Source of the DNA: Fibrobacterota bacterium
Lineage (GTDB): Bacteria > Fibrobacterota > Chitinivibrionia > Chitinivibrionales > FEN-1185
Direction of reading: 5' to 3'
DNA length: 39,470 nucleotides
NCBI GenBank assembly: GCA_003165595.1
Contig: PLWQ01000005.1
Coordinates: 124,069-163,538 of the forward strand
In this document: positions 24,258-32,644 of the stretch, one piece after another
Layout of the letters: each line of letters starts with the position of its first letter
Numbering within the stretch: position 1 is the stretch's first letter
Program-made: the position numbers and the translations under genes
The notes under the pieces: model-generated
Told to the model about the DNA's origin: nothing
Databases searched by the model: none
What the model saw: only the letters and a program-made list of their open reading frames with translations

Positions 24258-26156
24258 CTACTTTGCGCGCACAATTTCTACTCTTCGGTTGAGCGCTCTG
24301 CCGGCCGCGGTCCTGTTGTCGGCAATGGGGTTGGCCGCCCCGTATCCCACGGCGCGCATGCGCCGGGAGTCGATCCCTTGATTTATGATATACTGCCGGA
24401 CCGCTTCCGCGCGCATCTGGGTAAGCTGCATAGCGGCAGCATATTTCCCGAGGCCGTCGGCATAGGAGCGCACTTCGATCTCAATGTCGGGAAACTCCTT
24501 CAAGGTCTTGACAATTGCGTCAAGCCATTGAAAGGATTCGAACGTAAGCTCCGCCGTGGCGCCTTGGAAGGTCACGCCGCGCAACACCTGCTGCCTGGGA
24601 AAATCGGGTTCCTTCTTGGGCGGCTTCGGCGGCGGTGTGGTGTCGGGGCAGCCGTTGTTCCACGCGGGGCCCGCCACGTTGGGACACTTGTCTTTGAGGT
24701 CGGGAACGCCGTCCTTGTCGTTGTCGAGGTCAGGACATCCGTCGGCGTCCTCGAAACCGTCAAGGTCTTCCGGCTCATTCGGGCACTTGTCGACCGAATC
24801 CGGAATGCCGTCGTGGTCGTTGTCGTAGTCGGGACATCCGTCGTTGTCCTGGAACCCGTCGAAATCCTCGGGTTCGTTGGGACACTGATCCTTTGCATCC
24901 GGGATGCCGTCGCCATCGTTGTCGAAATCGGGACAGCCGTCGTCGTCCTGGAATCCGTCAACGTCCTCGGGCTTTGTCGGACACTTGTCGACGCCCTTGC
25001 ACACATCCGCGTATTTGCTTTCCCGGTGTTTTTCGGACACCCACGGATCGCAGATGCCATCCTTGTCGCCGTCCGGTTCCGGGCAACCGTTGTTTGCGAC
25101 CGGCCCGGAATCATCGGGACAGCGGTCCACGTTGTCCGCCACGCCATCGTGGTCGCGATCTTGCATTGCAAGGAATCCGTTCCACCCGAATGTGAATTGG
25201 ACCCCGAAATCGGGTTGGACTCCCGTGGAATAGGTAAAGCCCTTTTGATGCCAATTGTACCTGTAGTCGTCCTGCTTCGACGAAAGGCTGAAATCTCCGG
25301 TAAGGTAGAAATAAAGGCCACTGGGCGTGGTGATGCGGACACCCGGCGTGGCCCACAGCGGGTCCTTGCGGATATCGTATCCCGACGACAGGTTGCTCCA
25401 CCGCGATTCCCCGGTTACTTCGGCAAAAAGGGTGATGAATTCGGCCGGTGTGTATTCCAGGGCAAGCGCGCCGAGAATCGTGTTCTGCTTGTTGACTTCC
25501 GTGAAAACACCGCCAAGATTCGCATGGATCTGCAGCGGAACGCGTTTGCCGAAATCGAACGTAAAAACCATCATCGGCTTTACGGTCACGTAATCCACCG
25601 TGTAAAGATACCGGGCAGGATTCAGGCCGGTATCGCTGGCAAAATGCAGATGCCGCGGAAAAAGCCCGTCACCCTTCATGCCGGTGGGAAGGGTGGCCGA
25701 AAGAAGAATTGCCTGGTAGAAAACCTTGTCGAATGAAACAGGGGGGAGCATCAGCTTGGTGGTTACTTCCAGGTCGCCCAGTCCTGCGTCCGACGGTCCG
25801 AAACCGCTCCAGTCGTAGTACAGTGGCAAAGCGACCGACAGGTCCCAGAAATCGAGCAGCCCGAGCGCAAGGAAGAAATCGGAGGAAATGATCTTTGCGG
25901 GGTCCTGAATAACATTTACAATTGACTTATCGTCCGGCTCGATGTTGCCAAGATCCCACGTGGGGCCTTTTACATAATCGGAGGATTGCTGGAATTCCAC
26001 TCCCAGCCCGACGTTCATCTTTGCCCGGCCCAGCGTCTTTGCCGACTGAGTGCGAACGACGCCGTTGAGGCCGTCCGTGTTCTCCGTTGCCCACGATCCT
26101 GCGGCAGCGCACAGCCACAGCACGCACCCCGAACGAATTATTCCCGCCAGGCCCAT
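24258..26156 (-). CDS. OmpA-family outer-membrane protein with thrombospondin type 3 repeats (paralogue 1)
   Basis: The 632-residue product has a signal peptide (GCVLWLCAAAGSWA) and an N-terminal barrel-like domain of about 300 residues (RAKMNVGLGVEFQQSSDY ... SVALPLYYDWSGFG). About 180 residues of Ca-binding TSP3 repeats follow (DNDGDGIPDAKDQCPNEPED and similar). The C-terminal OmpA domain retains the peptidoglycan-binding Asp (SYADGLGKYAA) and Arg (MRAEAVRQYI) and the closing GRALNRRVEIV. It should link the outer membrane to peptidoglycan, with a rigid calcium-dependent spacer. One TSP3 repeat holds a 25-residue insert shared with paralogue 2, 55 bases upstream. The two genes probably form an operon. 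Confidence 0.85.
   Translation of the reverse strand: MGLAGIIRSGCVLWLCAAAGSWATENTDGLNGVVRTQSAKTLGRAKMNVGLGVEFQQSSDYVKGPTWDLGNIEPDDKSIVNVIQDPAKIISSDFFLALGLLDFWDLSVALPLYYDWSGFGPSDAGLGDLEVTTKLMLPPVSFDKVFYQAILLSATLPTGMKGDGLFPRHLHFASDTGLNPARYLYTVDYVTVKPMMVFTFDFGKRVPLQIHANLGGVFTEVNKQNTILGALALEYTPAEFITLFAEVTGESRWSNLSSGYDIRKDPLWATPGVRITTPSGLYFYLTGDFSLSSKQDDYRYNWHQKGFTYSTGVQPDFGVQFTFGWNGFLAMQDRDHDGVADNVDRCPDDSGPVANNGCPEPDGDKDGICDPWVSEKHRESKYADVCKGVDKCPTKPEDVDGFQDDDGCPDFDNDGDGIPDAKDQCPNEPEDFDGFQDNDGCPDYDNDHDGIPDSVDKCPNEPEDLDGFEDADGCPDLDNDKDGVPDLKDKCPNVAGPAWNNGCPDTTPPPKPPKKEPDFPRQQVLRGVTFQGATAELTFESFQWLDAIVKTLKEFPDIEIEVRSYADGLGKYAAAMQLTQMRAEAVRQYIINQGIDSRRMRAVGYGAANPIADNRTAAGRALNRRVEIVRAK
24682..24990 (-). 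repeat. 99-bp tandem repeats encoding TSP3 units in paralogue 1
   Basis: Three consecutive 33-residue units of the form CPxxPEDxDGFxDxDGCPDxDNDxDGxPDxxDx are encoded with an exact 99-bp period. The phrase '...CACTTG/CACTG' ends at 24690, 24789, 24888 and 24987 on the plus strand. Confidence 0.8.
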
Positions 26157-26211
26157 CGCCTGTCTCCTTTGACAATCGTCGCCGCGGCAGCCGTCGCGAG
26201 GCCGCAGGGCT

Positions 26212-28182
26212 TCAGTCGCTGCGCCTCATTTCGATCCGCCGGTTAAACGCGCGTCCCTCCGGTGTGGAATTGTCGGTAATCGGATCCTCGCCGCCTCTGC
26301 CCACCGCAGTGATACGCGAAGGATCTATCCCGCGCAATATAAGATATGCACGCACGGTTTCGGCCCGGTGCAACGAAAGTTTCTTGTTGGACGCGGCATT
26401 GCCCCCATTATCGGTGAATCCGCAGATTTCTATCTTCACTTCCGGGAATGCCTTGAGCGATTCGTACACGTCGTCGAGTTTCTGGTACGACTCCGAGGCA
26501 AGGTCGGCCGAATTCGCCTTGAACTCGACGCCTTTGAGAATGAGCCGGCCGCGCTTGATTTCCTTTACTTTTGGAGATTCGGCAGCCTGTTTGGGGCACC
26601 CCGCGTTGTCGGCGGGCCCGGGTTCGTTGGGACACTTGTCGAGGCTGTCAGGCACGCCGTCGAGATCGTTGTCGTAGTCGGGACATCCGTCGGCGTCCTC
26701 AAAACCGTCCATGTCTTCGGGAAGGTTGGGGCACTTGTCGATCCCCCTGCACACCTTTTCGTATTGACTCTCACGGTGAGAATCGGCCACCCACGGATCA
26801 CACACACCGTCCATGTCGTTGTCGGGGTCTGGACATCCGTCTTTGTCCTGGAACCCGTCGTAGTCTTCGGGATCGTCCGGGCAAGCGTCCAACGTGTCCG
26901 CGATGCCGTCTTTGTCGTTGTCGTAGTCTGGGCATCCGTCAAGGTCTTCAAATCCGTCCTTGTCTTCGGGCACTTGCGGGCATTTGTCAATTGAGTCCGG
27001 AATGCCGTCGTTGTCGCTGTCGCCGCCTTTTTGTACTTTGTGCCCCGGTTCGGCCTTAAAAAGAAAGCCGCACCAGCCCACCGACGCGCTCACTTTCCAG
27101 TCCGGCTGCAGGCGGGCAACGGTAAAGGCATTCTGCGCTTCATACATTATGGGGGCGTGCGAAGACAGGCCCCAGTCGGCGCCCAAAGACAGGAACCCAC
27201 CCTCGGGCAGGTGAATAGTGAGCCCGGGTGAAACCCTGAGCGGATCATTGTCTATTTTGAAGCCGCCCGTCAGGCTGCCCAGACGCGGCTCGGCGCTCGC
27301 CTCGGCGTACAGCGAAATCCACGAGGCCGGCCGGTACTCTGCCGCGGCGTCGAACAGAAGCACCTCGTCGAATCCCCGCGCCGGAATCACGCGGGCGCCG
27401 ACATTGAGATGCAGCTGCAACGGGATAACATTGCCGTGTTCCCAGCAGTTGAAGGTGAGGAGAATCTTTCCCTCTATTTCCGGGACGCCCGAAGAATAGC
27501 AACTCGAAATTGCCTGGGCCGAGTCGTTGCTCGGCGTAAACAGGGTTGAATCCTTGAGCAAGTAGTAGGTGTGCCGCGGAAAATACCCATGCGTTCTGTC
27601 GCCGGTGGGCACACTGACGCCAGCCAGGTACGCCATATCGAGAACGCGCTCACCCTTGCGGGGAGGCAATTGCAATTTCAGTTTCATTTCAAGATCGCCG
27701 ATGCCTCCCTGAAGTCCCCCATATCCGGGGGTGGGATCAAAACGGGATACATTGTCAATGTATAAAGGAAGCGCTGCCGAAAAATCGAGGAATTGAAGGA
27801 TACCGAATCCAAGCGCCGGCATGAGGTCGTATTGGTAGGCCTGAGGAACAAGATTTCTGCCGTAAGAAGGGTTCGGCTCAGCATTGACATTAACACATTG
27901 GATCTGTGTGGGATCGAGACTGACATCGCCGAACGCCGAGAAGGCCAGCCTGCCCATGCCAAGCGTCTTCGCGCTCTCGGTGTACTTGAGTCCCGCCTGT
28001 CCATACGGGGTTAGTACCGGATCACTCGCCGATTGGGCTGCACCGGTGGAAAACAAACACATGATGAGTGCTGTCGCTGCAGAGGCCGCCAAACTTTTAT
28101 TGAGGCCTGCGAAGGACGGTGCTTGCGGATTGAAACTGCAGTGATGGTTGTATAATCTATCTCGGAACAAGAACAAAAACAT
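26212..28182 (-). CDS. OmpA-family outer-membrane protein with thrombospondin type 3 repeats (paralogue 2)
   Basis: About 656 residues. The N terminus is unusually long before the hydrophobic signal core (SLAASAATALIMCLFSTGAAQS). A roughly 300-residue barrel-like domain follows, similar in layout to paralogue 1 (AKTLGMGRLAFSAFGDVSL, FLDFSAALPLYIDNV, GDRTHGYFPRHTYYL). Then come TSP3 calcium-binding repeats (CPQVPEDKDGFEDLDGCPDY and others) and an OmpA domain with Asp (GFTDNGGNAASN) and Arg (LHRAETVRAYL) intact and GRAFNRRIEMRR at the end. The ATG at 28182 is chosen over a TTG at 28188 because a G-rich site lies nine bases upstream. A promoter-like pair is at 28270-28298. It is transcribed before paralogue 1. 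Confidence 0.85.
   Translation of the reverse strand: MFLFLFRDRLYNHHCSFNPQAPSFAGLNKSLAASAATALIMCLFSTGAAQSASDPVLTPYGQAGLKYTESAKTLGMGRLAFSAFGDVSLDPTQIQCVNVNAEPNPSYGRNLVPQAYQYDLMPALGFGILQFLDFSAALPLYIDNVSRFDPTPGYGGLQGGIGDLEMKLKLQLPPRKGERVLDMAYLAGVSVPTGDRTHGYFPRHTYYLLKDSTLFTPSNDSAQAISSCYSSGVPEIEGKILLTFNCWEHGNVIPLQLHLNVGARVIPARGFDEVLLFDAAAEYRPASWISLYAEASAEPRLGSLTGGFKIDNDPLRVSPGLTIHLPEGGFLSLGADWGLSSHAPIMYEAQNAFTVARLQPDWKVSASVGWCGFLFKAEPGHKVQKGGDSDNDGIPDSIDKCPQVPEDKDGFEDLDGCPDYDNDKDGIADTLDACPDDPEDYDGFQDKDGCPDPDNDMDGVCDPWVADSHRESQYEKVCRGIDKCPNLPEDMDGFEDADGCPDYDNDLDGVPDSLDKCPNEPGPADNAGCPKQAAESPKVKEIKRGRLILKGVEFKANSADLASESYQKLDDVYESLKAFPEVKIEICGFTDNGGNAASNKKLSLHRAETVRAYLILRGIDPSRITAVGRGGEDPITDNSTPEGRAFNRRIEMRRSD
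26597..27033 (-). repeat. TSP3 repeat region of paralogue 2
   Basis: Successive units CPQVPEDKDG, CPDDPEDYDG, CPNLPEDMDG and CPNEPGPADN mark four repeats. The second is expanded by the motif CDPWVADSHRES ... VCRGIDKCP. Confidence 0.75.
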
Positions 28183-28636
28183 TACCAATGTCCCCCCACT
28201 CCAATTTAGCCGTCAGGATTGCCAGGATGCGTGATATCGCCGCAATTCCGACCTTTGTAAAACGCTTAAAAATTACTCTGTATGCCAACGAAAATCAACG
28301 TTTCTGAACAGCTTTATTACCCAAAGATTACATCACTTGCCCGTTGGAGCGCATGTTGAGGCCGTGCATTGGCCGCCTCACTCATCAATCTTGTCCCTTC
28401 CCATCACGTCCCTTCACCCGCGCACCCGGTAGAGGCAATCCTCCGACAAACCTGGAACGAGCGCCGTTCTCCGGAAATTGCCAAAACGTTCCGTCTAATA
28501 ATAATAGTACACTCCCCGTTCCGGCGACGGTAGAAAATTCATTTCGGACAGAAAAATAGTTGGTGAAAATACGTGCCCGCCGAGATACAATTAGCAAAAG
28601 TGACCCGCAAAACCCTCATGTCGTGAAAGCAAGGCT
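28183..28636. other. Divergent intergenic region between OmpA paralogue 2 and the HDOD gene
   Basis: No gene or recognised RNA was found in these 454 bases. A stem TGAGGC/GCCTCA is at 28357-28380. The rest is of mixed composition, with an AT-rich stretch before the HDOD gene and a promoter-like pair for the OmpA genes (listed separately). A structured RNA cannot be excluded by eye, but SRP, RNase P, 6S and tmRNA core motifs were not seen. Confidence 0.35.
28270..28298 (-). promoter_or_regulatory. Putative promoter for the OmpA/TSP3 pair
   Basis: On the minus strand TTGATT (28293-28298) and TAATTT (28270-28275) are separated by 17 bp, about 80 bases before the start codon. Both boxes are imperfect. 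Confidence 0.4.
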
Positions 28637-29509
28637 ATGGTCGCGAAAAAGGAACTGCAGAGCAAAATCGAACAAATTACAAACCTTCCGACGCTCCCGG
28701 CTATCGTCACCCGCGTTATGCACATTGTCAATGATCCATCGAGCTCCGCAAGCGATGTCGCCTTTGTGGTGGGACAGGACCTCGCGCTGTCGGCCAAAAT
28801 CCTGCGGCTTGCCAACTCCGCGTTCTACGGCGTGCCACGCACCATAACCAGCATCAACAACGCGGTGGTTATCCTGGGGCTCAAGGTCATCAACACAATC
28901 GTGCTGAGCCTCACTGTTTTCGACCTGTTCCCGCACGAAAAGAAGTCGTCGCTCTTCAACCGGACCGCGTTCTGGCGTCACAGCACAAGTTGCGCGCTCA
29001 TATGCCGGTTTCTCGCAGAAAAAATGAAGAAGTTCGTGCCGTTCGACGCCGAGGAGGCGTTTTGCGCGGGCCTGTTGCACGATATCGGGAAAGTAGTGAT
29101 GGAACAATACCTGCACGAAGATTTCCACAAGGCGCTCAAACACGCCAAGCAGCACAGGGTGCCGCTGTTTGAAGCCGAACAGGAGACGCTCGGTTACGCG
29201 CACACCGATGTCGCCCAGTGGCTCACGTCCGGGTGGCAGCTTCCCGTGGAGCTTCAGTTACCGCTTGTCTACCATCACGACCCGCAGCATGCCACGGATT
29301 GCGCCGACATCGTTGCCCTGTGCCACTACGCCGATTTTCTCTGCTACGAGCTCAAGCTCACCATCGACGAGGATTATTCCGCGCCGCCGCTCAACCAGGC
29401 AAGCGCCGACCTGCTGGAACTGTCGCCCCAGGATATCGACGACCTTGCCGGACGATTGTCAATGGAACTCGAACGGGTGAACGTGTTCTGCGATATCGCG
29501 GAGGGATAA
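28637..29509 (+). CDS. HDOD domain signalling protein
   Basis: The 290-residue cytoplasmic protein is a single HDOD domain. ITNLPTLPAIVTRVMHIVND, the helix pair around LALSAKILRLANSAFYG and INNAVVILGLKVINTIVLSL are the classic opening. Later the LLHDIGKVVMEQY (about 148-160) retains an HD dipeptide, and YHHDPQHA follows. HDOD proteins are regulatory relatives of HD-GYP phosphodiesterases, but lack GYP and are usually not enzymes. They take part in signalling for motility, stress or development. It stands alone, converging on the carboxyltransferase fusion gene with a strong palindrome between. Confidence 0.9.
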   Translation: MVAKKELQSKIEQITNLPTLPAIVTRVMHIVNDPSSSASDVAFVVGQDLALSAKILRLANSAFYGVPRTITSINNAVVILGLKVINTIVLSLTVFDLFPHEKKSSLFNRTAFWRHSTSCALICRFLAEKMKKFVPFDAEEAFCAGLLHDIGKVVMEQYLHEDFHKALKHAKQHRVPLFEAEQETLGYAHTDVAQWLTSGWQLPVELQLPLVYHHDPQHATDCADIVALCHYADFLCYELKLTIDEDYSAPPLNQASADLLELSPQDIDDLAGRLSMELERVNVFCDIAEG

Positions 29510-29541
29510 CCACCTCGCCCCATCACCCCGGCCTTCGGCCA

Positions 29542-29582
29542 CCCCTCTTCCCCTCTCCTTGGCAAGGAGAGGGGAAGAGGGG
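29542..29582. terminator. Perfect 41-bp palindrome between convergent genes
   Basis: Two 20-base arms (CCCCTCTTCCCCTCTCCTTG and its exact complement) flank a single G, preceded by GGCCTTCGGCC at 29530-29540. It is polypurine/polypyrimidine and resembles dispersed 'CCCTCTCC...GGAGAGGG' intergenic repeats of other genomes. Sited between HDOD (+) and the fusion gene (-), it can stop transcription from both sides, although no U tract follows. Confidence 0.65.
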
Positions 29583-29602
29583 CCGCGGGAGTTGAGGTGA
29601 GG

Positions 29603-31599
29603 TTACTTGATTTCCTCAATCGCAATGAGCGGCTGGTCCTTTTCGACCATGGCGCCGTCTTCGACGAGGAATTGCAGAATTTTGCATTTGACGGGCGTGA
29701 CGATTTCGTTGAAGAGCTTCATGGCTTCGACAATGCACACTTTTCCACCGGCCTCAACCATGTCGCCCACGCCCACGAACTTGGGCTTGCCCGGCCCGGA
29801 CGTGGAGTAGAACGTTCCCACCAGCGGCGCCTTGATCGACATGCCGGCCGGCACCGGGGTGGCAAGCGGAACTTGTTTCTCTTCCCTAACGGCTGCCGGC
29901 TTGATTTCTGCGGGTTTGTCCCGATTCCTGCTTGCGGCCGCAGCCGCAGGTTCGACCGGTGCCGGCTTGGAAACAACGGGGCTTCTATTGACGTCGGATT
30001 TGAGCGATAGGGAGAAATCGCCTTTCTTTACAGTCAACTCGTCCAGGTGCAGGCCGCCTGCCTTGTCCAGAAGCTCGCTCAGGCCGCGGTAATCTTCCTG
30101 GTGCAGGATCTGGTCGAGCGTCGGGACATCCTGTTTCTTCTCCGCTGCAGCCGGCTTCTTTTCCGTCGAGCTCCGCAGTTTCCGGATCTCGATGTCGGCC
30201 GGCGACTCCGGACGTTTATCCGGTGGTAAATCGCGCCACTTGAAATACTCGAGGCTCGGCTCGGGCAAAATGCAATAGGAAATGATGTCTTCCTCATTCT
30301 TGATATATCTGGGATCGATGCCTTCGGTGGCCTTCGGCAGCATGGGAGGAATCGTGTCGCCCGGCCGTGCGGTTATCGGCTTTTCGTCGCCCAATATCTT
30401 TTTGACAAGCTCGGCGTTCATCTTCCCGGGCGCGCGTCCGTACAGCCCGCGAAAATAGTCCTTCACCTCGTTGGGGACGATCTTGTAGCGCTCGCCGGCA
30501 AGAATGTTCATCGTCGCCTGCGTCCCCACGATCTGGCTCGTGGGCGTCACCAGCGGCGGCCAGCCGAGGTCCTCGCGCACGCGCGTGACTTCGGCAAGGG
30601 CGTCTTCTAATTTGTCAAGAGCATTTTGCTTTGACAGCTGCGAGCGGAAGTTGGAGATCATGCCGCCCGGGATCTGATGTATCAGAATCTGGGGATCGAT
30701 ACAGAACATCTGCGAAGTATCGGTGTTGCGCTGCGGATACAGGTCTGCAAAATACCGGTGAACCTTGAGCATGGCATCCCGGTCGAGGTCCGCATGATAA
30801 TCGGTTTCCGCGAATATCGCCGCCATGGTCTCCACGGGCGGCTGGCTGCTGGTGCCCGCCATCGCCGCGATGGCGCAATCGATGGCGCCCGCGCCGGCCC
30901 GCACGCCTTCGACGTAGCTGGAAATCGCCATGCCCGAGCTGGCATGGCAATGCAACTGAATGGGTATGTCGAGCTCCTTGACAAGGGCGCTCACCAGCCG
31001 CTCGGCCATGATCGGCGAAAGGATGCCTGCCATATCTTTAATGCAAATGGAATCGACCCCGAGCTGCTTCTGCTCGCGCGCATACTCCACGAATTTCTTG
31101 ATGGTGTGCACCGGACTGATGGTGTAACAAAGCGTACCCTGCGCATGACCGCCGTGCTTCTTGACGGCGCGCACCGCCGCCTCGATGTTTCGCGTATCGT
31201 TGAGTGCATCGAACACCCGGAATATGTCCATGCCGTTCTCACAGGCCAGCGCCACGAAACGGTCGACCACGTCGTCGGCGTAATTACGGTACCCCACCAG
31301 GTTCTGTCCGCGCAAGAGCATCTGCAGCGGCGTCTTTTTGGCCTTGGACTTGATAAGCCGCAATCGCTCCCACGGATTCTCCCGAAGAAAGCGAAGGCAC
31401 ACGTCGAACGTGGCCCCGCCCCAGCATTCGAGGGAATAATATCCGACGCTGTCGATAACGTCGATGATTTTTTCGATGTCCACGGTGCGCATGCGCGTCG
31501 CCCACAGGGACTGATGCGCGTCCCGCAAGGTGGTATCCGTAATGCGAAGCGGTATCCTGTGGAGTTTGTTCTCGACGGTCTGTTTTTTCGCGGTGGCCA
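29603..31599 (-). CDS. Pyruvate/oxaloacetate carboxyltransferase fused to an AccB-type biotin carboxyl carrier
   Basis: The first base of the ATG is at 31600. The 665-residue protein opens with a carboxyltransferase domain of the OadA/PycB type: ITDTTLRDAHQSLWATRMRT (Asp22, Asp27), SICIKDMAGILSP (the modified Lys) and LHCHASSGMAISSY (metal His-x-His). From about residue 500 it becomes AccB. EDYRGLSELLDKAGGLHLDE and LTVKKGDFSLSLKSD match the N-terminal helix region of the acetyl-CoA carboxylase carrier. After a Pro/Ala linker comes APLVGTFYSTSGPGKPKFV, with the AccB-specific thumb, and then CIVEAMKLFNEI, biotinyl Lys628. Ordinary OadA/PycB carriers lack the thumb. It follows accD-accA by 68 bases and pckG lies upstream. 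No separate accB or accC is present. It may serve both acetyl-CoA carboxylase and pyruvate/oxaloacetate conversion. Confidence 0.88.
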
Positions 31600-31668
31600 T
31601 GGTGTATTCCCGTTGGTTTGCGTTGGTCCCGGCGGGTGCGTGCCGGTACTTTTACCTGTCAAATAACA

Positions 31669-32619
31669 CTAGTCTGAAAACAATCCCATTGCGGAGTATT
31701 TTTCGAACCGCAGTTTGAGGAGCTTCGACGTAGAAAAGGCGGAAAGCCTCTTGAGGTGTTTGAGGAGCACCCGCTTTATTTCCTGGGAGGTTTGTTCGTA
31801 GTTGCGGTGCGCGCCGCCAAGAGGTTCCGGAATAATTTCGTCGATGACCTTAAGCGCCAGCAGCGACTGCGCCGTAGGCTTGAGCGCCTCGGCCGCCTGC
31901 GGAGAAAAGGACGCGTCCCGCCACAAAATCGACGCGCACCCCTCCGGCGAAATCACCGAATACACTGAATGCGACATCATGAGCACGGAATCGCCCACGC
32001 CGATGGCGAGTGCACCGCCGCTGCCGCCCTCGCCGGTGATAAGCGCGATTATGGGAACTTCCAGCCGCGCCATTTCCGTGAGGTTCGTGGCAATGGCCTC
32101 GGGCTGCCCCCGTTCTTCGCCTTCGATTCCCGGATATGCTCCTTGCGTGTCGATAAAACACAGGACGGGCAGGTTGTACTTCTCGGCCAGCCTCATCAGG
32201 CGCAGCGCCTTGCGGTATCCCTCGGGTTTTGCCTGTCCAAAATTGCGCTTTATGTTTTCGTCAACATTCTTGCCCTTGTTGTGGCCGATAAGCATTACCC
32301 GTCGTTTCCCGATTGTCGCGAACCCGCCGATGAGCGCCTGGTCGTCGCCGAAGGACCGGTCGCCGTGGAGCTCGACAAAATCGGAAAAAACAAGGGAGAT
32401 ATAGTCGAGAAGGACGGGGCGCTTCGGGTGCCTCGCTATCTGCACCGTCTGCCAGGCCGTGAGGTTGCCGTACAACTCCTGCTTCTGCAGCGCGCATTTT
32501 TTTTCGAGCTCGGCTATCTCGTCGTTATAATGATTCTGATCCGGAGAGATCGACTTGAGCTTTTCGATCATTTTCTCCATCTCGGCAATCGACTTTTCAA
32601 AATCAAAATAGTCATTCAT
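31669..32619 (-). CDS. accA: Acetyl-CoA carboxylase carboxyltransferase subunit alpha
   Basis: AccA and AccD form the heterotetramer that moves the carboxyl group from biotin to acetyl-CoA, giving malonyl-CoA for fatty-acid synthesis. The 316-residue length matches E. coli AccA (319). The N-terminal helical region (FDFEKSIAEMEKMIEKLKSI) and the core motifs ARHPKRPVLLDYI, FVELHGDRSFGDDQALIGG, FIDTQGAYPGIEGEERGQ, ITGEGGSGGALAIGVGD and SPEGCASILWRDASFSPQAA are all present. The ATG at 32619 is taken because AccA homology begins at MNDYFDFEKS. Longer upstream reading overlaps accD. It starts 25 bases after the accD stop. Confidence 0.95.
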   Translation of the reverse strand: MNDYFDFEKSIAEMEKMIEKLKSISPDQNHYNDEIAELEKKCALQKQELYGNLTAWQTVQIARHPKRPVLLDYISLVFSDFVELHGDRSFGDDQALIGGFATIGKRRVMLIGHNKGKNVDENIKRNFGQAKPEGYRKALRLMRLAEKYNLPVLCFIDTQGAYPGIEGEERGQPEAIATNLTEMARLEVPIIALITGEGGSGGALAIGVGDSVLMMSHSVYSVISPEGCASILWRDASFSPQAAEALKPTAQSLLALKVIDEIIPEPLGGAHRNYEQTSQEIKRVLLKHLKRLSAFSTSKLLKLRFEKYSAMGLFSD

Positions 32620-32644
32620 AGCGGATAGCCCTGATCGGGATCGG

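Noticed and set aside
24600-25170. CRISPR-like periodic repeats
   Set aside because: The 99-bp period is the coding repeat of TSP3 units, not direct repeats with spacers.
26212-28188. TTG start for OmpA paralogue 2 at 28188
   Set aside because: The ATG at 28182 has better spacing from the G-rich ribosome-binding site.
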